Assembly: GCA_900768515.1 (NCBI GenBank)
Contig: CAAGDG010000048.1
Coordinates: 1 to 20,992, forward strand
DNA from: Lentisphaeria bacterium
GTDB lineage: Bacteria > Verrucomicrobiota > Lentisphaeria > Victivallales > Victivallaceae
Direction of reading: 5' to 3'
DNA: 20,992 nt
Shown: one piece after another, positions 6,481-12,889 of the stretch
Layout of the letters: every line of letters begins with the position of its first letter
Position numbering within the stretch: the first letter of the stretch is position 1
Made by a program: the position numbers and the translations under genes
The notes under the pieces: generated by a model
Database searches by the model: none
What the model was told of the DNA's origin: nothing
What the model saw: the letters and a program-made list of their open reading frames with translations, nothing else

Positions 6481-8358
6481 TCAGGCGTCCGGATTTTCCG
6501 AGATGGAAAGCCGCACCAGCGGAAGTTCCTTCTCCCGACAGAATTGCCGGAGGTGGGAAAGTCCCTCCTCCGAGGCGCGGTTGGTGGCGATCACGATTTT
6601 GTCGAACGGACATTTCTGATAAATCCGTTCGATCTCAAGCGCGCTGCCGAAAACCCGGAATCCATTGACCTGCAATCCCTGAAGTGCGGGATCGTCGTCA
6701 ATGATTCCCACCACCTCCTCGCTGAATTCCCGGCTGTTCGAGACGAAAAGAAAGGAGATGTAAACGCGACACATCAATCCGCCGCCGTAAATTAAAATCC
6801 GCTGAATGGAGTCACGCTTCTGGCACTGCAGGTAAAGTTTCCGGAACCAGAATCCTTCCGCGTAGTGGAGCAGCAGCCGCTCCAGCAGAATGAAGACCAG
6901 ATTCAGCAGCGAAAACATCAGACATCCCGCCAGATACCAGCGCGGGGTGACTCCGAAAATCACCTCCAGTTCGTGGTAGCAGAAAAAGTAGGTCAGAACG
7001 CACGCCAGACAGGAGCCGCCGATCAATACCAGCGCCAGATGGCAGTAATTGTGCAGACCGGCCCGGAGCCAGAAAACCCGGTAGACTCCGGAAACGCAGA
7101 GCAGGAGGGCCACCGGAGCAAAGGCGCAGAGAAACAGCAGATAGATGCGACAGGTATTCAGCAGCAGTTCCGCCGTGATCACGTATGCGAGGATGATGCA
7201 GACAAAATCGATGAAGGGGTGGACAATGTTGACCAGCACTCCCTTGTGAGGCTTGGCAAGCCCCCGGGAAATCAGCATGGTCGAATCGTAGAGTTCGACA
7301 ATCGCCAGTTTCCGGATCACGATCAGCACCGCGACCAGCAAAATCACATACCCCACCGCCGGCATCGAATTGCAGAGCGAAATTCCCACCAGCGCGACCG
7401 CCGAGAATCCGCAGCCGATCAGGTACATGGTCAGGGCGGTGGTGGTCTGCTTCTTGTTCTGGCGCAACAGCCGGTGGTGCAGATGGTCCTGATCCCCCTC
7501 CATGATGCCGCCGGCGGAAGGATCGAGCAGCTTCCGGGTGCTGCGCCGCCAGATGGCGAGAAACACGTCGAAGATCGGCACGCCGATCGCCAGCAGCGGC
7601 AGGAGAAGCGACGTGGCGGTCACCGCCCGGTCGACCATCGACAATCCGACCACGGCGAAAATCAGTCCGAGAAACGTACTGCCGGTATCCCCGAGAAAGA
7701 TTCGCGCCGGATAAAAGTTGTAGTGCAGAAACCCGAGACACGCCCCCGCAAGAATCAACATGCACATCGCCTCGGTATCGTGCGCATCGGAGAGAAGAAA
7801 CCAGATCGCCATGCAGCCGCTGGAAACCACCGCCAGCCCGGAGGCGAGCCCATCCAGTCCGTCGATCAGATTGAAGGCGTTGATGATGATGATAATCCAC
7901 CCCGCGGTCAGCAGCAGAGAGAGGAACCACGGCAGTTTCCAGCCGAAAACCTCATAGGAGGGGGATCCGTTGCCGAACCAGATAACCAGAACCACACCAA
8001 GCTGCACCGCCAGCTTGACATAGGACTTGAGTTCGACGCGATCGTCGATCAGCCCCAGGATTCCGAGAATCAGCGCCGGAAGAAACAACTGCCAGAAGTA
8101 ACCGAAGCCACCGGTCGCCCCGGGGTTCTCCAGCAGAAAACAGGCAAGTGCGAAAAAAAAAGCGATGATCACCGCAATGCCGCCACCGCGGGGAATCGGA
8201 TGCTTGTGAATATGCCGGCCGCCCGGTTTGTCGAGATAACCGAACCGCGGCAGGAGTATGATCGCCAGCCGGGTAAATATCAGGGAGAGGAGCAGCGCGA
8301 CCAGCGGATAGATGACCAGTCCGATGTACTCTTTCACCAGCGCGGCAATCGATTCCAT
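6481..8358 (-). CDS. WecA/TagO/MraY-family polyprenyl-phosphate sugar-1-phosphate transferase fused to a CapD-type N-terminal region
   Basis: The 625-residue membrane protein has two parts. Residues about 12-350 are a GT4 multi-pass transferase that moves a sugar-1-phosphate, probably GlcNAc-1-P, from UDP-sugar to undecaprenyl phosphate and starts O-antigen or other surface polysaccharide. It has Asp105-Asp106 in LGLIDDR, NAFNLIDGLDGLA (160-172), FLGDTGS (222-228) and the HLHHRL loop (292-297). Residues about 375-500 add four to five membrane segments, and 515-625 form a Rossmann-like domain with ILIYGGG (521-527) and VVGIIDDDP (549-557). This part resembles the front of CapD/FlaA1 nucleotide-sugar dehydratases, but their SDR catalytic domain is absent. 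The ATG at 8358 is preceded almost directly by a GGGGGGAGGA stretch, an unusually close ribosome site. A GTG at 8460 is excluded because it lies upstream of the predicted transcript start. The gene has its own promoter. Confidence 0.9.
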   Translation of the reverse strand: MESIAALVKEYIGLVIYPLVALLLSLIFTRLAIILLPRFGYLDKPGGRHIHKHPIPRGGGIAVIIAFFFALACFLLENPGATGGFGYFWQLFLPALILGILGLIDDRVELKSYVKLAVQLGVVLVIWFGNGSPSYEVFGWKLPWFLSLLLTAGWIIIIINAFNLIDGLDGLASGLAVVSSGCMAIWFLLSDAHDTEAMCMLILAGACLGFLHYNFYPARIFLGDTGSTFLGLIFAVVGLSMVDRAVTATSLLLPLLAIGVPIFDVFLAIWRRSTRKLLDPSAGGIMEGDQDHLHHRLLRQNKKQTTTALTMYLIGCGFSAVALVGISLCNSMPAVGYVILLVAVLIVIRKLAIVELYDSTMLISRGLAKPHKGVLVNIVHPFIDFVCIILAYVITAELLLNTCRIYLLFLCAFAPVALLLCVSGVYRVFWLRAGLHNYCHLALVLIGGSCLACVLTYFFCYHELEVIFGVTPRWYLAGCLMFSLLNLVFILLERLLLHYAEGFWFRKLYLQCQKRDSIQRILIYGGGLMCRVYISFLFVSNSREFSEEVVGIIDDDPALQGLQVNGFRVFGSALEIERIYQKCPFDKIVIATNRASEEGLSHLRQFCREKELPLVRLSISENPDA

Positions 8359-8450
8359 TCCTCCCCCCCTGCTCTCACCTGTCGGGAATGCTCCGACGGT
8401 CTCGCCGCAAAATCGTTCCGACGAAAAAATATAAGGCAAAACTTCTATAT

Positions 8451-8479
8451 AGTATATCACCGGAAATTTGAAATTTCAA
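8451..8479 (-). promoter_or_regulatory. Putative promoter of the GT4 fusion gene
   Basis: On the minus strand, TTGAAA (8479-8474) and TATACT (8456-8451) are separated by 17 bases, with a predicted start near 8444. The -35 box is one half of a perfect 12-base palindrome, TTGAAATTTCAA (8468-8479). Confidence 0.65.
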
Positions 8480-8548
8480 GTCCCGCCAATGCCGGGGATG
8501 GAGAAATACAAAATTTCCGGCGACGCCGATGAAAAACCGGAACGCCGA

Positions 8549-8577
8549 TTGAAAAAACGGAGAAACGGTTTTATATT
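8549..8577 (+). promoter_or_regulatory. Putative promoter of the GH38-like gene
   Basis: TTGAAA (8549-8554) and TATATT (8572-8577) are separated by 17 bases. The predicted start is near 8584, giving a short leader of about 30 bases that contains the GGAGAG ribosome site at 8602. Confidence 0.65.
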
Positions 8578-8613
8578 TTCGAAATATGCGGTTTCAACTG
8601 CGGAGAGCGGAAA

Positions 8614-10557
8614 ATGCGGCGTGTCCGGATCATCTTCAAAACCCATCTCGACATTGGCTTCACCGATCTGGCGGTCCGGGTGGTGGAACGCTATTTCCGC
8701 GACTTCATTGTCCAGGCGGTAAAGACGGCAGAATACTTTCGAAGAGGTTCCGGAGCCTTCCGGTACCGCTGGACGGTCGGCTCCTGGCTGATCGATGAAT
8801 ATTTCAACCGGGCAACCGAAGCGGAACGCCGCTTTCTGGAACAGGCGATCGCCGACGGGGACATCGTCTGGCACGCGATGCCCTTCACCACGCACACCGA
8901 ACTTCTGACCCGGGAGCTGCTGCGGGATGGACTTGCCATTTCGGGGGAGCTCGACCGCCGATTCGGACGCCGGACCCGGGCGGCAAAACTCACCGACGTG
9001 CCGGGACACACCCGGGGATTGATCGGCCCCTTCACCGATGCCGGGGTGGATTTTCTGCACATCGGCACCAATCCCGCCGCCGGAGTCTGCAAAGTGCCGC
9101 CCCTCTTCCGATGGAAGGACTCCCGGAACCGGGAGATTCTGGTTGCCTACCAGCCCCGCTACGGGGAACTGCTGACCATCCCCGGTTCCGACCAGAGCTT
9201 TCTGGTCTGCGTGACCGGCGACAACACCGGACCGCACACGCCGGAGATGGTCGAGCAGCTCTTCGCGGAACTCTCCGAAAGCGTCCCCGGCGCCCGGTTT
9301 GAATCCGCCACCTTCGACGATCTCGCCGAAGCCCTCCGGCCGATCGCCTCCACCCTGCCGCTGGTGGAAGAGGAGCTGGGCGACACCTGGATCCACGGCG
9401 CCGGAAGCGACCCGCTCAAAACGGCGGGACTTCGCGAACTCGCCCGCTTCCGGCGGGGTTCCGCCACCGCGCGCAGTTGTGCGCCTTTCCTCCGCGGGCT
9501 GCTGCTGGCCGCCGAACACACCTGGGGAATGGACGAAAAAATCCATTTGCACGACCGTTCCAGCTGGAGCGCCGACGCGGTCCGCGCCCTCGTTCAGACG
9601 CCGGAGGGAGCCCGCTTCGCCTCCTCCTGGCGGGAGCAGCGCGACTACCTCTCCCGGGCGGTGGCGGCTCTTCCGGAACCGGATCGCACCGAGGCGCTCA
9701 GAAGACTCCACACCCTGCGTCCCCATCCGGCGGAGGCGTTCGAACCGCTTGAGGGAACCCGGTTTGAAAATGACGCTTTCGCACTGGAATTCGACCCCGC
9801 CTCCGGAACGGTCTGCCGTCTCCGGCGCAAAACCGACGGCCGGGAGTTCGCCGCCCCGGACGCCCCGCTCTTCCTCTTCCGGATGGAGAGCTTCGGGAAC
9901 CCGGAGATCCACCGCTTCCTCGACCGCTACCTGAGGAGCCGTCAGGATTGGGCGCTCGCCGATTTCGGAAAACCCGGCCTGCCGGATTCGGTTCAGGCGC
10001 AGCGGAACGACGGATTCCCGGCGACGCTTTCGATTCGACATGATCCGGAAGGGAGCCGGCTTCTGCTCTCCGGCGCGCCCGCGCCCTTCCCCGGCGGTGT
10101 CCGCCGGGTGGAAACCGAACTTTTCCTCCCGCACAACCGGCCGGAAATCGAAGCCGAACTTCGCTTCTTCGGGAAAGAACCGGCCCGAAGCCCGCACGCT
10201 TTCTGGGTCCGGATCCGCCCGGAGTGCGGCCCGGAACTGAAAATCTCCTTCACCAAACTCGGAGAACCGATCGATCCCCGCCGGGTCGTTCCGGGCGGAG
10301 CGCGGACGCTCCACGCGGTGGACGGCACCATCCAGTTCGCGGGGGAAGCCGGATGCTGCACGCTGGAGACGCTGGACGCCCCCCTCTTCGCGCCCGGGGA
10401 ACCCGCGCTGTTCGATTTCCCCGACACCCTCCCGGAGTTCCGCCGGGGCGGCTGGATCAACCTCTACAACAACGTCTGGGGAACCAATTTTCCGATGTGG
10501 TTCTCCGACGACATGCGCTACCGTTTCCGGTTGCGCTTTCCGGTGCCCGCCCGCTGA
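8614..10557 (+). CDS. DUF5054 protein, GH38-like (alpha-mannosidase-type) putative glycoside hydrolase
   Basis: The 647-residue protein begins with IIFKTHLDIGFTD (6-18), where His11 and Asp13 correspond to the zinc-binding His-x-Asp that opens GH38 alpha-mannosidases. Asp128 in KLTDVPGHT (125-133) sits where GH38 enzymes have the nucleophile in their D-x-x-GH motif, and EHTWGMDEK (301-309) adds a possible further metal ligand. Residues from about 385 on form a beta-rich C-terminal half, as in GH38. The match is to the DUF5054 group, whose activity is not established to my knowledge, so hydrolysis of alpha-mannosides is inference. There is no signal peptide, so it should act in the cytoplasm. 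The ATG at 8614 follows GGAGAG by 6 bases. The gene is transcribed alone from 8549-8577 and converges with the macro domain gene across a 51-base gap that shows no clear terminator. Confidence 0.75.
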   Translation: MRRVRIIFKTHLDIGFTDLAVRVVERYFRDFIVQAVKTAEYFRRGSGAFRYRWTVGSWLIDEYFNRATEAERRFLEQAIADGDIVWHAMPFTTHTELLTRELLRDGLAISGELDRRFGRRTRAAKLTDVPGHTRGLIGPFTDAGVDFLHIGTNPAAGVCKVPPLFRWKDSRNREILVAYQPRYGELLTIPGSDQSFLVCVTGDNTGPHTPEMVEQLFAELSESVPGARFESATFDDLAEALRPIASTLPLVEEELGDTWIHGAGSDPLKTAGLRELARFRRGSATARSCAPFLRGLLLAAEHTWGMDEKIHLHDRSSWSADAVRALVQTPEGARFASSWREQRDYLSRAVAALPEPDRTEALRRLHTLRPHPAEAFEPLEGTRFENDAFALEFDPASGTVCRLRRKTDGREFAAPDAPLFLFRMESFGNPEIHRFLDRYLRSRQDWALADFGKPGLPDSVQAQRNDGFPATLSIRHDPEGSRLLLSGAPAPFPGGVRRVETELFLPHNRPEIEAELRFFGKEPARSPHAFWVRIRPECGPELKISFTKLGEPIDPRRVVPGGARTLHAVDGTIQFAGEAGCCTLETLDAPLFAPGEPALFDFPDTLPEFRRGGWINLYNNVWGTNFPMWFSDDMRYRFRLRFPVPAR

Positions 10558-10608
10558 GCGGAACCGGCCGCCGGCGGAGGCGGGAGATGACAAGACGGCA
10601 ACCGGCGC

Positions 10609-11118
10609 TCAAACCTCTTCCGACAGTTCCCGCCGGTAAAGTTCCAGAATCTCGTCGGAGAAACAGCAGAAAACCACCTCCACCGGAAGCGCGCCCTCCC
10701 AGCCGCGAACACTGCCGACCGCAATCCGGGTGGCTTCCTCCTTCGGATACCGGTATGCTCCGATGGAAATGGCGGGAAACGCCACCACCCGGCAGCCGGC
10801 CTCTTCCGCCAGCGCCAGAGAGTTCCGGTAGCAGTCGCGCAACAACCCGGCTTCACCGCAGCCGCCGCCGCGCCAGACCGGTCCCGGCGTATGAATCACA
10901 AACCGGGCCGGCAACCGGAATCCTGGCGTGATCCGCGCCTCCCCGGTCCGGCAGCCGCCGAACTTGCGGCAAGCTTCCAGAAGCTCCGGACCAGCGGCCC
11001 GGTGGATTGCGCCGTCCACCCCGCCGCCCCCGAGCAAAGAGCAGTTTGCGGCGTTGACGATCGCATCGACCCGCAACGTCGTGATGTCGCCGCGCACCGC
11101 GGAAATTTTACCGATCAC
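10609..11118 (-). CDS. Macro domain protein (ADP-ribose / O-acetyl-ADP-ribose binding, YmdB/MacroD-like)
   Basis: The 169-residue protein is a single macro domain, which binds ADP-ribose and in MacroD-type members removes it from proteins or deacetylates O-acetyl-ADP-ribose. The motifs are GDI (10-12), VNAANCSLLGGGGVDGAIH (21-39), with the NAAN and glycine-rich loops that contact the ribose, and PAISIGAYRYP (115-125), which binds the diphosphate. NAAN and GGGGVDGAIH are those of the hydrolytically active class. The start is GTG at 11118, with AGGAGG about 11 bases upstream, and that ribosome site overlaps the stop of the preceding lipoprotein gene. With a 16-base gap the two genes form an operon. 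Nothing in the sequence tells which modification it acts on. Confidence 0.92.
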   Translation of the reverse strand: MIGKISAVRGDITTLRVDAIVNAANCSLLGGGGVDGAIHRAAGPELLEACRKFGGCRTGEARITPGFRLPARFVIHTPGPVWRGGGCGEAGLLRDCYRNSLALAEEAGCRVVAFPAISIGAYRYPKEEATRIAVGSVRGWEGALPVEVVFCCFSDEILELYRRELSEEV

Positions 11119-11134
11119 GGTCCAGTCCCCCTCC

Positions 11135-11986
11135 TCAGCGGCGAAGCGGCGACGGAGCGGCCGACCGCTGCGGCATATTGCTGAAACTCTGACGGGCGCC
11201 GGGCGTGTATCCGGTCACCGGAGCCGGACCATCCTTGCTGGAGCGCGTCTCGCCGGTCGGACGCGGTGCGAGAAACGGCTGCGATGGCATCCGGTCCGAG
11301 GCAGTGGCGGAGGTCGAAATCGCGGTCGGACCGGTCACCTTCCCCCGGGAGTCGATCAGGTACGTCGGCAGTTTCCCCGCCTTGGTCGACTGCAGCGTAC
11401 TGCCGGAACCATCCTGTACCACCACGGTGTTGCCGCTGCGGATCACAGTCTGGCCGTTTCCAAGCCGTTCGACGTCTCCAATCCGGACCGAACCGGTCTG
11501 CAGCTCCCGCTTCGGGGCAGAACCGACCGACAGCGCAGCCGATTCCCCTTTTTTGCGCTCCGGGGTTGCGGGCGACACGGTCGGATCGGCGGGAATCTCC
11601 GGAGGCTGCTCCAGACGCCGGATTTCAATCGGACGCAGCGGATTCTCCTCCGACGGCTGAACGGACCGGACCGACGCCGGGGACGCTTTCGCTGGCGCGG
11701 AAACCTGCTCTGGAACCGACGCCGGGGACGTTTTCGCTGGCGCGGGAACCTGCTCTGGAACCGACGCCGGGGACGTTTTCGCTGGCGCGGGAATCGGAGT
11801 TTCCCGCACCACCACCGGGGCGACAGCCGCTGGAACCGAAGAGGCCGGGACCGGCGAAACGGCGGACGTCTTTCCGGCGGCCGCGGGAACGGGTGCGAAA
11901 TTCCGACCGCCGCGCGGAGTCCGCAGATTGGAAACGCATCCGGTGACAGCCAGAGCCAACAACAAGGACAAAGCAACGGTTCTCAT
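11135..11986 (-). CDS. Putative lipoprotein with Pro/Ala/Ser-rich tandem repeats
   Basis: I do not recognise a named family. The 283-residue product starts MRTVALSLLLALAVTGCVSN. This is a short lipoprotein signal, with Cys17 in VTGC as the likely lipidation site, so it should be anchored in the inner or outer membrane facing the periplasm. Residues about 20-110 are Pro/Ala/Ser/Val-rich and contain almost three copies of a 15-residue unit APAKTSPASVPEQVP (about 81-121 region), probably a disordered spacer. Residues 160-250 are more structured, with VRIGDVERLGNGQTVIRSGN and TYLIDSRGKVTGP. The ATG at 11986 follows AGGAGGAGG by 5 bases, a strong ribosome site; the frame stays open upstream only as a by-product. 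It is first in an operon with the macro domain gene and is transcribed from the promoter at 12028-12057. Confidence 0.8.
   Translation of the reverse strand: MRTVALSLLLALAVTGCVSNLRTPRGGRNFAPVPAAAGKTSAVSPVPASSVPAAVAPVVVRETPIPAPAKTSPASVPEQVPAPAKTSPASVPEQVSAPAKASPASVRSVQPSEENPLRPIEIRRLEQPPEIPADPTVSPATPERKKGESAALSVGSAPKRELQTGSVRIGDVERLGNGQTVIRSGNTVVVQDGSGSTLQSTKAGKLPTYLIDSRGKVTGPTAISTSATASDRMPSQPFLAPRPTGETRSSKDGPAPVTGYTPGARQSFSNMPQRSAAPSPLRR
11673..11793. repeat. 45-bp tandem repeat, about 2.7 copies, inside the lipoprotein gene
   Basis: Units at 11673-11717, 11718-11762 and 11763-11793 (partial) begin GACGCCGGGGACG. The second copy differs from the first at only two positions. The period is a multiple of three, so copy-number change would keep the lipoprotein frame and alter spacer length by 15 residues. 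Confidence 0.9.
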
Positions 11987-12027
11987 AACAACCTCCTCCT
12001 GGTGGACATTCGACCAGATACCACAAT

Positions 12028-12057
12028 AATATATCATCTTTTCCGACGATATTTCAA
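12028..12057 (-). promoter_or_regulatory. Putative promoter of the lipoprotein-macro operon
   Basis: On the minus strand, TTGAAA (12057-12052) and TATATT (12033-12028) are separated by 18 bases. The predicted start is near 12021, about 35 bases before the lipoprotein ATG. It is divergent from the LOG promoter. Confidence 0.6.
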
Positions 12058-12086
12058 GTGCGGAAGTCCCGTTCCGGTTGGGAAAC

Positions 12087-12115
12087 TTGAAACTTCCGAA
12101 TTGAACAGCTATATT
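12087..12115 (+). promoter_or_regulatory. Putative promoter of the LOG-PL8 operon
   Basis: TTGAAA (12087-12092) and TATATT (12110-12115) are separated by 17 bases, with a predicted start near 12122. Together with the divergent promoter, its -35 region makes an 8-base inverted repeat, TTTCAAGT at 12052-12059 and ACTTGAAA at 12085-12092. Confidence 0.65.
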
Positions 12116-12159
12116 CCTGACGGTTCGACAGCCAATCACCACCACGGAGGATGACCAAT

Positions 12160-12870
12160 ATGAGTGAAAACGTCCGGGAAACCCAGATCCTGAAGAAAAT
12201 TCCGCAGAATTGCGATTTCATGCCGGAGGACGCCTGGCGGATCATGAGGATCATGGCCGAATTTGTCGATTCCTTTGAAACCATGCGCAAAATGCCGGAG
12301 CGGCTGGTCGCAGTATTCGGTTCCGCCCGCAGCCCGGAGGACTCCCCCGCCTATCGGGAGGCGTATGAGGTCGGCCAGCGCCTGGTCGAAGCCGATTACG
12401 GCGTGATCACCGGCGGCGGCCCCGGAATCATGGGAGCAGCCAACCGCGGCGCCTTCGAGGCGGGCGGGTGTTCGATCGGATTGAACATCGAACTGCCGAT
12501 GGAGCAGCACCCGAACCAGTATCAGAGCACCAGCCTGACTTTCCACTACTTTTTTGTCCGCAAAGTCTGCTTTCTCAAATACTCGACCGCGATCATCGTC
12601 TTTCCGGGCGGATTCGGCACGCTCGACGAACTCTCCGAGGTTCTGACGATGGTCCAGACCAGAAAAATCTACCAGATTCCGATCATTCTGGTCGGGCGGA
12701 AATTCTGGACCGGATTCCTGGACTGGATCCAAAATTCGCTGCTCACGGAAAAAATGATCTCCCCGGACGACGTCGACCTCTTCCACATCGTCGAAACCGG
12801 CGCCGAAGCGGTCGAATATCTGAAGCTCTGCCACCGCTACGGACTGCGCGGCACCGTCCGCCCGGATTGA
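12160..12870 (+). CDS. LOG-family nucleotide phosphoribohydrolase-like protein (TIGR00730 type)
   Basis: The 236-residue Rossmann-fold protein has the family motifs VAVFGSAR (50-57), VITGGGPGIMGAANRGAFEAG (first part 82-93) and PGGFGTLDELSE (149-160). The PGGxGTxxE block is the active-site signature of LOG proteins. These cleave a nucleoside 5'-monophosphate to base and ribose 5-phosphate; they release cytokinins in plants, while bacterial members such as YgdH/PpnN act on purine nucleotides. The substrate here is not known. The ATG at 12160 is preferred over that at 12151, because GGAGG ends at 12150 and so touches the earlier ATG while lying 9 bases from the later one. The PL8 lyase gene follows after 19 bases, in one operon. 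Confidence 0.9.
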   Translation: MSENVRETQILKKIPQNCDFMPEDAWRIMRIMAEFVDSFETMRKMPERLVAVFGSARSPEDSPAYREAYEVGQRLVEADYGVITGGGPGIMGAANRGAFEAGGCSIGLNIELPMEQHPNQYQSTSLTFHYFFVRKVCFLKYSTAIIVFPGGFGTLDELSEVLTMVQTRKIYQIPIILVGRKFWTGFLDWIQNSLLTEKMISPDDVDLFHIVETGAEAVEYLKLCHRYGLRGTVRPD

Positions 12871-12889
12871 CCCGGAAAGGATCGCGGCA

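Noticed and set aside
8356..8460. Longer N-terminus for the GT4 fusion starting at a GTG at 8460
   Set aside because: The GTG lies inside the predicted promoter, upstream of the expected transcript start, and the extra residues do not look like a membrane protein N-terminus.
6865..8532. A 555-codon plus-strand open frame over the GT4 gene
   Set aside because: The Gln/Arg/Asp-rich composition is what antisense of a hydrophobic membrane protein gives; the minus strand carries the GT4 motifs.
8476..10593. A 705-codon minus-strand open frame opposite the GH38-like gene
   Set aside because: The plus strand has a promoter, ribosome site and GH38-like motifs; the antisense frame has none of these.
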